A DNA stretch of 64,000 bases. It comes from Vanessa cardui (lineage: Eukaryota; Arthropoda; Insecta; Lepidoptera; Nymphalidae). A model generated the notes under the pieces. That model was not told the origin of the DNA and did no database searches. It was given only the letters and a program-made list of their open reading frames with translations. Made by a program: the position numbers and the translations under genes. The stretch covers positions 12,863,501 through 12,927,500 of the forward strand of contig NC_061135.1 in NCBI RefSeq assembly GCF_905220365.1, read 5' to 3'. Below, piece after piece: positions 46,185-57,628 of this stretch (positions are counted from its first letter, which is position 1; the number at the start of each line of letters is the position of its first letter).

Positions 46185-46439
46185 GTAACTATTCCCTACC
46201 TAAAGTATTAATATATAATTTTACGTTTTTATTTTAAATTGCGTTTTGGCTCGTGATTTCGTCTAGATGGTTTGGACCCAATATACGTTATGTATGCGTA
46301 ATAACCGTGTTCTTTTAGAGCGTCAGAGATCACATGCTCAATCGACTATAGCGGAGTCAAATAAAACTAGGTTAATCATTTAAATACGTGTTATAATAAT
46401 AATTTGTTTAATTAAAAAAAATAATAAATAATCAGATGT

Positions 46440-46677
46440 ATGAGATTCCGGTCCCATTTCCTTTAGCACCTCTTACGAGTAGCTGAAGGATGTCGCTCCA
46501 ACCCATCATTTTATATTTAACTAATTTTGAAAAATATAAAAGTGGGGGGGAGGTTGAATTGGCCCCGCGCCCGCCATCAACAGTAGATTCCAACCATTGA
46601 TCGGCGAACCTTCCTCGAACATGGGACGTGCACTTTTATAGTGCGCACACACTTTGTAAAATAATATACGTATAAAG
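46440..46677. other. GC-richer lead-in to the tandem array
   Basis: TCCCATTTCCTTTAGCACCTC, a G run (46542-46548) and GGCCCCGCGCCCGCCATC stand out from the AT-rich background. No frame or family was identified. Confidence 0.35.
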
Positions 46678-47082
46678 TGGAACTAAAGTCCAACAGGTAT
46701 CATAGACGTAGCTGAGGTGTATAGAAGACTCATAGTCTTACTAATAAACTAAACCGTGGTTCGGTAGTTTGCACAGTCGTAACTGCGGTGTATAAAATAT
46801 TATTGTCTTATTAATAAACTAGACCGTAGTCCAGCAGATATCACAGCCGTAGCTGAGGTGTATAGGAGACTCATAGTCTTACTAATAAACTAAACCGTGG
46901 TTCGGTAGATTTCACAGTCGTAACTGCGGTGTATAAAATATTATTGTCTTATTAATAAACTAGACCGTAGTCCAGCAGATATCACAGCCGTAGCTGAGGT
47001 GTATAGAAGACTCATAGTCTTACTTATAAACTAAACCGTGGTTCGGTAGTTTTCACAGTCGTAACTGAGGTGTATAAAGAGT
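46678..47082 (+). repeat. Tandem array, ~70-bp monomers in a 141-bp A/B higher-order repeat
   Basis: Six monomers alternate between type B (AGACCGTAGTCCAGCAGATA ... GACTCATAGTCTTACTAAT) and type A (AAACCGTGGTTCGGTAG ... AATATTATTGTCTTATTAAT). Monomer starts are 70 or 71 bp apart (AxACCG at 46751, 46821, 46892, 46962, 47033). Like types are almost identical to each other while A and B differ clearly, so the 141-bp pair is the copied unit. Confidence 0.9.
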
Positions 47083-48465
47083 AGCCAATGCCACAAAAAT
47101 AATAATCAATGTGAGGATCAAAGTCTCATAAATAGTAAACCAGTTATCGCTGAGGAAAACTGTAGCCATGGGTTCAACCCTGGATTATCACAGCATCAAA
47201 TCACTGTCTCTCATACCAGTCCAAGCGCACTGTCAGGCGGCCTAATGTAAGGAATACGTATTTCGTTCAAATATCCACTAACGCAGAGTGTTGTTATATC
47301 GTATATATATAATACGTAATAATTCCAAACATAGTGGAATAAAATTCGATGAAACTCATAGATTACCGCGTAGGAATCATACGAGTGAATATAACACAAT
47401 TTGTTATATTTTCTACCGTAGTAGATTATAAAGTATGAATATACATCATAACCGTATAGTTGTGTGATCGTTATCGCCGTACTCTCTTATAACTAAAACT
47501 TAAAACTAAGACTTATATCTAAACCGTACGTTTCCTTAACTAGCTTATAAACCTATTATACGCTTCACATATTTCGTTTTACTTAAACCTAAAGTGGATA
47601 TAAAACTTAACTTCAACCTACAACAGGCACACACCCGATACTAGTTTACCCAAACCAGCACAAAGCACAGATCATTAATTGCATGTGATAATCAATTTCA
47701 ATGTGATATGCAGACTTATAACTAAATTAGGTGTCCTACTTCATGTCTCGTATGATATTCTTAACACTAAACTAAAGGGGCGTCCCTAAAAGGACGAACA
47801 TTTTGCTACAAACGACACTTCTCGTATAAAACGATTAGTGCGCCATGATTGTGTATATAGTTATTACAGCCTGGATGAAATCCATTATTTGAGCCCGTCA
47901 CTGCATGAACGTATCACTTCAGCTTATTACAGCCTCCGCAACGCCCTGCAGCATTCGGTCGTGATACTGGTACTACCGATTGATGAAAGACATCAACAAC
48001 GCCATCGTAACGTCAACCAGCCATAGCTCAGTACCACATAGTACATACACTACTCTAGCAACCCAGTAAGACAGAGTGAGGGATATTACCATATCGTTAT
48101 ACAGTAACCTCGAACCCCGAAACCATCTCACATAGGCAGCCTCCTCGGCAACAGAAGGGGGGACACTACCGTATCGCCGAAGACGTTATACAGTAACCTC
48201 AAACCCCGCAACTGTATCACCGAAGCAAATTCAAGACGACATCGCCACGAGGGACACTAATGCAGCGATCAAGCCGCACAGCCTCAAACCAAGCGTCGAA
48301 TCATCAAGAATCCACCAGAGTATATGCAGTACAGTATTCGTGCGCGATCATTATGCATGTGCACAATACAAATATATTATAAAGGTTTTGTTATTAAACA
48401 ATAATAATCTTAAAACAAATAGATCATCGTCTTTGTGATCGTACCAATAAGTATGCTTTTATGCA
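47083..48465. other. Unassigned region, GC-rich toward its end, with local duplications
   Basis: Between 47840 and 48340 GC rises and a duplication occurs (GTTATACAGTAACCTC at 48096 and 48185; GGATATTACCATATCG at 48081 and its relative GGACACTACCGTATCG at 48161). Reading frames are short (62 codons at most). It could be the untranslated or decayed internal part of an LTR element, or a non-coding RNA locus; neither can be shown. Confidence 0.35.
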
Positions 48466-48707
48466 TATGTCTGATAATATTTATAGAGTTTTTAAAACGA
48501 CCGCTTTACGAACTTGCGTCCGTCGATCGACACAGTTTTACATTGAAGAGTTTAGATTTTAATTGTTACACGAACTTATGTTCGTCAATCATCACAGCAA
48601 TGTGTTTACATGTATGTATGCAATCTGTTTACTGACAATATTTATAGATTTCTTAGAACGACCGCTTTACGAACTTGCGTCCGTCGATCGACACAGTTTT
48701 ACAAGAA
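48466..48707 (+). repeat. 161-bp direct repeat (two copies plus a partial)
   Basis: CGACCGCTTTACGAACTTGC followed by GTCCGTCGATCGACACAG occurs at 48498 and 48659, including about 25 bases of matching sequence before it. A third, degenerate version (ACGAACTTATGTTCGTCAAT) lies between them. Confidence 0.85.
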
Positions 48708-48950
48708 GAGTAAACTCTTCAATATAGTATATTCCATAATTAATAGTCATTGAGGTAAACCTCTGACATCAGTATGTATCGCCCCGTACATACGTATTTG
48801 CAATTAAATATTTTCAATACGGCCACCATCAAACCGTTTTATATCATATTGATATCATTATTAAATTTTATATAATATATATGATGTCTCATTGAGAACA
48901 TTCATTTATATGACGGCCTGCCATACCGTCATTTGTAATAATAATTTGTA

Positions 48951-49075
48951 TTATTGCACGCGGCCGGTGCAGCGAGCGCGTCGCTCCGCGCGTTCAAATT
49001 GCACCGAGTCGCTGGGCATCATAGCCCCTATATATGCCTGGCGATGAGTATGACATTCGGCGCGGTCTAACGTTA
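48951..49075 (+). promoter_or_regulatory. CpG-rich, TATA-bearing promoter-like segment
   Basis: CGGCCGGTGCAGCGAGCGCG and CGCTCCGCGCG, then CCCCTATATATGCCTGG (TATA at 49029-49035) with GTATGACATTCGG about 20-30 bases downstream as possible start region. Just upstream, ATGACGG...CCGTCAT forms a short hairpin. No downstream ORF of note, so a retroelement or non-coding RNA promoter is as likely as a host gene. Confidence 0.35.
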
Positions 49076-49125
49076 AAATCAATACATGAAACATATTATT
49101 TATTACACGAACGTTATCCACAATA

Positions 49126-49456
49126 ATGTATATTAAAAAAAAGTATGTTTATTATAATGCCATTCCTTTTATCATCCTTATTTATTACATGTATATGTAT
49201 TCAATTACTATGCAATGTAATCTCTATGTATGTTTTTATGTTTCCGTATATGTATTTATGTGTGTATGTATGTATGTATGCATGTTTTTAATATCTCCAA
49301 AACAACGCGACCAATTTTGATTACATTTTAATACGTGCTTTATATGGTTCACCGACGACTTATATTGAACCCGGATAGTTGCTCTACAACATACTTTAAA
49401 AAAAAATGTATTAAATCAATCACATTCATTCTCATGTATATAGTATAGTCCGTTAC
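49126..49456. other. AT-rich stretch with ATGT microsatellite
   Basis: Simple repeats of TATG/ATGT type at about 49225-49285. No gene. Confidence 0.5.
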
Positions 49457-49644
49457 AACATGTGGCAGAATTTCGATGAAATTAGAAACTTGCAGGTTTC
49501 CTCACGATGTTTTCCTTCACCGCCCAGCATGAGATGAATTATAAACACAAATTAAGCACATATATATAGTGGTGCTTGCCTGGGTTTAAACCCGCAATCA
49601 TCGGTTAAGATGCACGCGTTCTAACCACTGGGCCATCTCAGCTC
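49457..49644 (-). mobile_element. tRNA-derived SINE, head half
   Basis: ACATGTGGCAGAATTTCGAT, CACGATGTTTTCCTTCACCG, TAGTGGTGCTTGCCTGGG, AACCCGCAATCATCGGTTAA, CCACTGGGCCATCTCAGCTC. The 3' tail is missing. Confidence 0.85.
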
Positions 49645-50041
49645 AATAGAGATATGAATATGAGACATATAACCTCAACGTATTATATACGTTTACTCAG
49701 TAAAAAGAATTCCGCCTTATGTTTCGTATTGGACCTATTCGCTTGGAAGCCAGGGCTTGCTTACGACGCCCATATATCCGCATTCAAAAACGGAGAATCA
49801 TTTTGACAGTTGACATTATGTCAGTTGTTGTGTACGGTTTCCAGTAAAAGGTCGGCGAGAGGTTGGTTTTGAAAGCACACTTTGTGCAGCACGAGTATAC
49901 TTCCCAGCTGAATGTTTACACGATTACATATCGATCACTAGAATTCTATACTTATTCTGATACACGTTGCGTTATGGCAATGCTTCTATAGTACGACACA
50001 ACTTAGATGTTAAATTCGTAAAACTAGAATTAAGTATGTAT

Positions 50042-50366
50042 TATAGTACGACACAACTTAGATGTCGCATCGGCAAAATTCGTAAAACCGACCACATCCG
50101 AATTGAGTACGCTATCCCAAATCATCAATATTTATTTCTCATACGAATATGATCTTTACACAGACGTAATAACTTGTAGTATTATATGACCTAATATATT
50201 CGTCAATTCGACGTGTCGATTTACATGCACTGAATCTATAGCGACGAGTAGCGTCGAATGGCGCGACAGGAAGCTATTTCTATTGATTGTGTAAATCGGC
50301 AGTAATCGGTTTTATTTTCATTCCATTGCATTTTCCGATGCTACATCTAATCTGTGTCGTACTATA
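50042..50366. mobile_element. 325-bp MITE-like element
   Basis: Ends TATAGTACGACACAACTTAG..GATGTCGCATCGG and the inverse CCGATG..CTACATCTAATCTGTGTCGTACTATA, about 36-bp imperfect inverted repeats. An extra partial copy of the left end (TATAGTACGACACAACTTAG) lies 55 bp upstream at 49987. A 60-bp internal block (50109-50168) recurs just outside the right end (50368-50427). Confidence 0.65.
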
Positions 50367-50625
50367 CGTCATCCCAAATTATTAATAGTTATTTCTTACG
50401 TGAATATGTTCTTTACACAAACGTAAAAAAGTGAAATAATAATATATTCTAATATAATCATCAACTTTTTAACGACTTCAAGTTGAGAATTATTTTAACG
50501 TGTCTATTGCGTGTTGTAGATTATACACAAAACAGTGAGAATCACACTAGCAAGTCGTTAGTGACGGCTTTCTTTGGCGTCGTTTTTTTAATGGTAGCAT
50601 GATCATTTAATAATTGATACACCAA

Positions 50626-50802
50626 ACAACAACAACAACAGCCTGTAAATTCTGCATGTAAATTCTGTAAATTTCTATGAAATTTGTCACATGCAGGTTT
50701 CCTCACGATGTTTTCCTTCACCGCTGAGCAAGAGATGAATTATAAAGACAAATTAAGCACATGAATCAGCAGTGCTTGCCTGGGTTTGAACCCGCAATAA
50801 TC
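50626..50802 (-). mobile_element. SINE with large internal deletion
   Basis: (AAC)n, AGCCTGTAAATTC, then directly GTAAATTTCTATGAAATTTG, CACGATGTTTTCCTTCACCG, GAACCCGCAATAATC. The middle and the last 40 bases of the head are missing. Confidence 0.75.
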
Positions 50803-51112
50803 AATAATAATTGATACAACGATTTATAAAAAAGGCACGATCTTAAGGCCTTACTACCTATGGCTTTTCATTATATCGGAGGAGCTGACCTGCGCTGCCA
50901 AAATTGGCTAAGTCTGTCACATGAGAACACACAAGAATTCTTAATAGCAAAATCCGTGAGTCCAAATACGATCCTAATATACTGATAGTTATAACGATTT
51001 CTACTGAATTTTGGTGTTGTTAAACGAAGTCGGCCCGATCAAACCCAAAGTTGAATAATACATTCATACTAATACTATAAAGAAAGAAAAATAAAACATT
51101 GCTTACTCATTT

Positions 51113-51240
51113 AACTTCTTAGTTTTTTGTCATTCTCCTTGGAATGTACATTCCGAACTGGTGGTAGTTTCATCTAATATAGTTCTTTAAAATGACGATT
51201 CAAAAATGCTTTATGCCTACTTGAATATTATATTTTAATT
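51113..51240 (+). mobile_element. LINE-like 3' tail, family T
   Basis: TTCCGAACTGGTGGTAGTTT, AAAATGACGATTCAAAAATG, GCCTACTTGAATATTATATT. Confidence 0.65.
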
Positions 51241-53266
51241 TCGTTGGTTTTTATGAATATTTTCTGAACTAGAAACTAATAAATCAATTCATTGGTATAA
51301 GGTATTATTATACCTATGTAGGAGCTATATAAGAAGAATATGCAATAAATAATAATATATATTATACTCTTCAAAGGCAATATAAAAAAAAACTAATTAA
51401 AATAATTGTCACATCTAAGCACATTTAAAAATTATACTAAGCTGTAGACGGTACCAGTAATTGGAATAGGTGATGCTAATTTATATAAAGTTGAGGGTAA
51501 ATATAACATGGAGTTGATACAACCACAGAATACATTAATTTAGACTCTATTAAAATCTAGTTACCAGTCTGAAGGAACTTTAGCAAAGTCCTATATAAAT
51601 TATACACTGTGTTAAATTAATTAACAATTAATTAAATAATAAAGTAACAATGATTACATTCATACCGTAACGATAACAAAAATTTTAAAAACACGTTCTT
51701 AGAGATATCATTAATTATCCTACATGTAAAATTCTTAAATTAAAATCTAATAGCAAAACATTGCCGGCATTGTTTCGACGAAAAATATAACAGTAGCATT
51801 AAAATAGAACCACTTTGGAGATGTATTAAGTCTCATAAAGCATTCTCAAAATTGGTTGCCAAAGAAAGAATGCATACTCAATATCAATTAAAATATTACA
51901 TATAAGAAAACCTGCGTCAAATAATGCTTAGTTTGATTTATTACAATCCTTGTTATTTATTAATGACGTTTCTAATGTAATTAGCATGAATTCAATAAAA
52001 AAATGTATACAAGAAAATCCTTTCCAAACCATTTAATAATATAATGATATACACTCATGTAATAAAACTACTCACATAACATTAATTTATGTCACTATAA
52101 TTTACCAATCGATACATATATTATTTATTCGCTCATTGTATATAATTATATCCTTTTATCGCCCATCCACGAATCTAGCTTTCTTCTTCAATCCTCGTTC
52201 AAAATCCACCGCCTTTTGTTTTTTTCGTGCCAGGCAGTACCAGCTCGCCGCACCACGCCTCGAGAGGAAGTGACGGGAGTCCCATTATACGGTGTCGATA
52301 ACCGAATCAATAATCATACTAATAAATGTTATTTCAATTAATAAAACGTATTTAAAAATCAAAACCGTACTAAATATTATTATTTCAATTAAAATTATGT
52401 AAGTATATTTAAAAATCATGACACTCAAATGTACGTATTCCTAGAACACAGATTCGAATTCAGAGTTCAAAAGGCTAATACTTCTAAGAATTTATATTTT
52501 ATAAATTTCGATTCGATTATTTCCAAATGGAAGAAAAACGACCAATAAATCCAGACCAGCTCTAGTCATTCCATTCCCTACTAACGTTTCAATTCCCTAT
52601 CGGATATATACTTTTATACGCAAATAGCAAATTACAGAGTAACAGCGAAATACCCCTTGATTGGCATTGCGATGGTCTTCACAGTTCGCTGAATCGGGAA
52701 ATCTGATCAGTCCCTTGTTAATTTCCGAGGATGTGTTTGTGCAGACCCCCTTAATGCAGTTACCGGTACATTATATTAGCTTTTAACGCGCATGCACTGT
52801 TTGGTTTTATTGATATTTTTACAATTCCATTTGGATCCTATTAGTGTTCTGATTGTGTTGATATATACGTTTGTTATTTTTAATAATCATTTGTAGTTTT
52901 TAGTTTGTTATTGGGTAGGATTTATGGTTTTGAGTTTAGTCAATGTCCAATTTGTCTCTTGGACTGTAATTTGTGTAAATTTATTCACACAAGTCCTGTT
53001 TTCTAAGATTATGAAGAAAATAAAATGCATATAATGGTACATGTTGTAATAATTGGATTTACCGTGCCATATGACATTCTCGTCAAGAAAAAAAAGTGGT
53101 GGCGTTGTTAAGTGCGATTACTAAGATTAAAAAAAAGTTGAATAACCTTTTTCTTTAAAAACTTTTATTTAAATGTTCAAGAGGAAAAAAACTTCGAACA
53201 AAACTTTACTAATACGATCATAATGTACTAGACAGCTCAGACGAAAGGTCATCGTATTCGTTGTTC
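51241..53266. other. Long AT-rich stretch, no supported gene
   Basis: A GC-richer patch (52227-52300: GGCAGTACCAGCTCGCCGCA, CCTCGAGAGGAAGTGACGGG) is probably a repeat end that I cannot classify. Otherwise featureless. Confidence 0.4.
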
Positions 53267-53392
53267 AAATATCATTCTTTAAAACGAGCAGGCAGTGTCA
53301 GTCGTCACGTTGCAATCATGGAACTGTCAGTCTGACAGTCGTTAGCTGTCAGAGTGCACATTTTAAAACACAGACTGTCACAAAGAATGAAA
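53267..53392. repeat. Possible small inverted-repeat element
   Basis: TATCATTCTTTAAAACGAGC at the left and CACAAAGAATGA at the right are inverted (TCATTCTTT); CTGTCAG/CTGACAG motifs repeat several times inside (AACTGTCAGTCTGACAGTCG). Confidence 0.4.
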
Positions 53393-53536
53393 CATTCCCT
53401 TTAAAGTTAAACTAAAAATTCTGAAACCGTAGCATTTATTACTATCGAGTTTAATCAATGTTTTCCAATTAAAAAACAATTGGGACATAGCGGTTTACAC
53501 TATCCAATAACAAAAAAGCTATGAACGTTGTATGAC

Positions 53537-53590
53537 ATTCTGTAGTATATTTTGTATTGTACCCGTGCAAAGCCGGGGCATGTCGCCAGT
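53537..53590 (+). repeat. Helitron (family H2) 3' scrap
   Basis: TTCTGTAGTATATTTTGTATT, ACCCGTGCAAAGCCGGGGCA, GTCGCCAGT. Confidence 0.6.
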
Positions 53591-53890
53591 ATTAAAATTT
53601 AAGGTATATGTATAGCATAAATATCGAAGCAGCTTACACTAACGTTTTGTGGGCCATAAAACACGGTCGTCCCAGAGGTAGAATACTAGGTCCGCTAAGC
53701 GGTTTTTGATGTCGCGCGGTTGTAGGAGCTGTAAACGTATTCTCGGATAGGCTTTAACGGTAAATTTTCTCGACGTAGGGTAGTGCTATAAACAAATTGT
53801 AGCTAAGCGTATAATGTAGATTGTACAGGGGTTAATGAACTTATTCGTTTTATTATGAATTTCGAATGATAATAAGAAAGTGGTAATATT

Positions 53891-54415
53891 ATGTTATATG
53901 GTACAGAAAGACATTTTTATTTTGTTGCCAGCGGTTATGAATCGGTTGAATGCGATGTAAAATCTGGAGTCCCACAAGGGTCACACCTGGGTCCACTGCT
54001 CTTCAATATATTCATAAACGATCTGCCTAATTGTTTTAAATATTCTACACCATTTCTGTATGCTGACGATGTCAAACTTCTTAAAATAATTGAAGAACCA
54101 AATGACACTATTCTTTTACAAGATGATCTGACAAGATTATACCATTGGTGTAATGATAACGGCATGAGACTGAATTCAGTAAAATGTTCATGGATATCAT
54201 TCACCAGGAGTTTAAAAGAATTTCAAACAAATTATTACATAGCTGGTGCCCCTATTAAATCTGTGGACAGAATTTCAGACCTGCTGGGCGATTCCGAAAC
54301 CCATTTTTCGACTCCATATGTGGGATTTCTAATGAAAACTCTATTTGGCATTCAGCAAACTCGAATTAAATCTACACTAGCGCCGTTTTGTGAGATTGAA
54401 AGTAATACGAACTAG
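53891..54415 (+). pseudogene. LINE reverse-transcriptase fragment (Jockey-like), palm and fingers part
   Basis: The 174-codon frame carries SGVPQGSHLGPLLFNIFIN at residues 25-43 and FLYADDVKLL at 55-64, the catalytic YADD motif of non-LTR reverse transcriptases, then a W-x-N-x-N-x-MRLN-x-x-KC block near residues 86-100. The resemblance ends near residue 134 (RISDL); what follows is unrelated. The N-terminal endonuclease and the thumb are missing. A companion piece starting with the overlapping RIARL lies at 56714. An antisense 89-codon frame is spurious. Confidence 0.88.
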
Positions 54416-55648
54416 TTTCAGTGAGAACTGTATTATTTGACATTAATTGGCATTCTGTATCTCGATTTCGAAATTAAAAAATGAAACTAATCTCGGCTAA
54501 ATACGTCAAATTAAAAGTAGATCAAAGGTGGTGGAAGGCTTAAGCGAAAACTGTAAATCAATGTGATCTATTAATAATGTATCTTCAGACCAAATAAAAC
54601 TACCTTGGCATGATATTATCACTCGGAGAATGTATCCTAACGTAAGCATACCTAAGTAGATCTTACTTTTATCATTAAGAAAATGAAGTAATATTTATCT
54701 CGCATCTACGAATTACTAATAATTCATTGTCAATTAAGAATTTAAGATCTAATAATATATAGAAAATTATCAAAAACCTTTATGCTGTAAAGGCCTTGAT
54801 CTGAGGTTTACAATTTTACACAGTTTTTCTTTAACATATAATAATGCTGATTATTATATTAAGGGTATTAGTTCCTTCTAATTAACATATCATTTTATTA
54901 TCATTCTATTTCAGATGGATTGCATACATTTATATAAGACTACAGCTAAGTCAATAATATCTTACTAGAAAATATATTTACATATATAAATTATAGGTAA
55001 ACAGATATAATTTATTACAACCAGATACCATACAAACTACACGGACAAATTGATGCTTCATGGTAAAGATTTAAGAACAATAAGTAGATACTTGAATTGA
55101 ATTTCAATTTCTTTTCTAATTTAAGAAGCTGGATTCCTGCATACTGTTGTGTCTAACACATATTAGGATATTTAATAATAATAAAACAAAAAAATATTAC
55201 ATGTATTTCAAGTCAGTGGAATATGTTACATTTTAAAGGAAAAGACAAAATAAGAAATTCTGATAAAATACAACTAGTACAAACATGAATAAGTGTGTTA
55301 ATAAAAAAAAATAGTATAGACATTGTAAATATTTTAACTATTTAATAAAATGAAGTGTTATAAATTGTTAAATGTTAGATAATATACACTATTCTATTAA
55401 TGTTATTTAATATAAAAATAACTTATTAAATGAATATATTCCAGTTAGGTATGTTTGTATTTCAATTATTTATTTTAATTAAGTGTAATGAATTATTAAA
55501 TGTCAGTTACTTTACTAATCTAATTGTAATATTTTCTTATTTGAAGACCATTGTAATAAACAGATACTGTAATGATAATAATTTGTATTTCTATATGTAC
55601 AAAAACAGTATTGCATAAATAATAAAACAACAAAATGTGTAAAATTTT
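54416..55648. other. AT-rich unique stretch between the two LINE pieces
   Basis: No repeat family recognised. Downstream of the minus-strand exon at 55649; AATAAA on the minus strand occurs near 55470. Confidence 0.4.
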
Positions 55649-55800
55649 TTAATGTTTCATATTCAAATCCCAAATATGTTTTCCTCCCTCGTTAAAATAT
55701 GGATCATTTTGTGTAGAAATGATAGAATCTATAGATGCTATTCCTGTATTATCACATGTTTTTCTGCCATGCTGGTATGCTGTGAGCATCAATGGTATCA
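55649..55800 (-). CDS. Unrecognised exon candidate, 49 codons to stop
   Basis: The minus strand has a good acceptor (TTTTATTTATTTTAG) immediately followed by TG ATA CCA..., open for 49 codons to TAA. The peptide is diverse and soluble-looking after a short hydrophobic start (IPLMLTAYQHGRK near the start; NDPYFNEGGKHIWDLNMKH at the end). About 380 bases upstream on the same strand is GATGAA|GTAAGT (donor at 56200). Splicing these would create ATG from A + TG and give a 50-residue protein; alternatively this is the last exon of a longer gene whose earlier exons I cannot see. Two upstream short ATG frames would precede it in the first model. No family recognised. Confidence 0.4.
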
Positions 55801-56713
55801 CTAAAATAAATAAAATAGTATTAAAAACACATTAATCATATTATAAAGAAGCTGAAAAATAACATACATATGTGAATTGTATTACATACTAAATTATATA
55901 CATTATTTACTGAATGTCTGAACATTCGTCTGAATCAACCAAATTAGACTTAAATAATTACTCAAACTAGTAGTTGTATATTACATTGTTTGTATATTAT
56001 GTAGTACAACTTTTAGGAGTAGCACCCTCATGATGCTTTCTAATTAAGTTGAGAATTTATAATTACAGTTAATATACATTATAGGCATTAGGCATATATT
56101 TAATGACCAGTGTTTATAACGTAAAAATTATATAATTAAATTTTTGGGATTATTGTATTCCGAACATAGAAAATAAATAGGTATGTAGGTACTTACTTCA
56201 TCATTAGAATTCCATAATAAATCTAAACGGTAGTGATTAAAAGTAGTTACGGATAAACTTTCGATTCAATTAAATTCTTTGTTTAATAGCAATTTACTAT
56301 ATTTACTTGATATTTTATTATTAAATATTAATGTTAAACATTTATGTTGACATTTATACTTTTTTTGACAAAATTTTACGCAAAGGTAATCTGTCTTCAG
56401 CCAGATATTAATAAAATATTTCTGATTGTGCGTTATAAATTATTTTAAACCATAAAATAAATTATTTATAATATATTTAGCATGAATCATGACGTCATTT
56501 ATTTTTCAAATTATTAGTTTATTAGAAATTTCTAATCGGGAATGTTTTTTAAAAAATCGGTAATTGAAGTGTTTGCACTAGCATCTCGCTTCACAGTTTT
56601 CGCTTCACATGATTTGACTTATCGTTGCGGAATACCAAATATTTTTCCATTCAAGGTCGTTTCGATATGAGTTAAGAAATGAAAACTGTTTCAAATCCTA
56701 ATGTGGTTTTTGC
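55801..56713. other. AT-rich stretch, possible intron and 5' exon
   Basis: Contains the donor-like AAGTAAGTACC (minus strand, about 56200) and a CRE-like TGACGTCA (56490). Otherwise nothing is assignable. Confidence 0.35.
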
Positions 56714-57328
56714 AGAATCGCACGGCTGGAAGTAATCTTCCACAAAAAACTAACTTTCATACCTCATATTGATGGTGTAATAAGCCGTGCCTCGAAAATG
56801 TTGGGTTTTGTAATAAGAAATGGAAGATTATTTCGAAATCCTAGAACTAAAATTATTTTATTTAATAGCTTAGTCAGGAGTATACTGGAATACGGAAACG
56901 TTGTTTGGAGGCCACATTATGCAACACACTGCCTAAGACTTGAGAGGATACAGAAACGTTTTCTTTATCATCTTGCTTTCTCGTTAGGTAAAAGGTAAAT
57001 GCTTCCTTCTTACAAAAAAAGATTGGAATTTTTCAAAATTCTTTCACTAAGTGATCGGAGGGATTTGTTGGATTTAAAATTTCTATATAAAACATTTAAC
57101 AACAACTATGATAACTCGTTTTTTATATCAAAAATTAAATTGAATGTTCCCATTAGATATCCACGTAAACTAATAACACCATTAGTAAGACCTTTCCCCA
57201 AAACTGTTTTAGGAAGCAATTCACCTGTAAGTAAAATTTCGAATGAGCACAGTGCTGTTTTAGAACCTTTTGGAGACTCATCAAACAAGTTTCACAAAAA
57301 AATATTGTCAAAATTGTCGGCTAACTAA
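56714..57328 (+). pseudogene. LINE reverse-transcriptase C-terminal part (Jockey-like)
   Basis: One frame runs from RIARLEVIFHKKLTFIPHID through ISRASKMLGF, FNSLVRSILEYGNVVW and LERIQKRFLYHL, meets a TAA (56996-56998), and continues in the same frame with YKKRLEFFKILSLSDRR and LGSNSPVSKI to the TAA at 57326. These blocks are the usual thumb and C-terminal end of Jockey-type ORF2 (recalled). The single nonsense codon and missing N-terminus make it inactive. Confidence 0.88.
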
Positions 57329-57575
57329 TTTATTGTTATTTTTTTTTGTTTGTATGTTATTATTTTACTATTATTGTTAATTTTTGTCATTTTTAATTAA
57401 GTTTGATTTACTAACAATTAATTATTAATAAGTTCGTCATCTCGAACTGTATCTTTGCAAGTGGTATTCACCTTAATAGGTAATGCATTTAGTTTTAAGT
57501 TGTATTAAAATTGTATACCTTTGTACGAGTTGATGTATTTACCTCTGGTAAATAAATAAATATAAAAATGTTGAA
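57329..57575 (+). mobile_element. 3' untranslated region and A-rich tail of the LINE
   Basis: Follows the ORF stop directly; ends CCTCTGGTAAATAAATAAAT, an A-rich tail typical of Jockey-type elements. Confidence 0.7.
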
Positions 57576-57628
57576 ATAATTATTAAATATACAACCAAAA
57601 TAAATAAAAAATTATGTATACATCTTAA

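Noticed and set aside
46678..47082. CRISPR-like array
   Set aside because: Monomers are contiguous with no spacers, and the genome is eukaryotic; this is a tandem repeat.
47160..47215. Possible tRNA T-arm (GGGTTCAACCC)
   Set aside because: The arm-like sequence lacks a matching D-arm, anticodon arm and acceptor stem.
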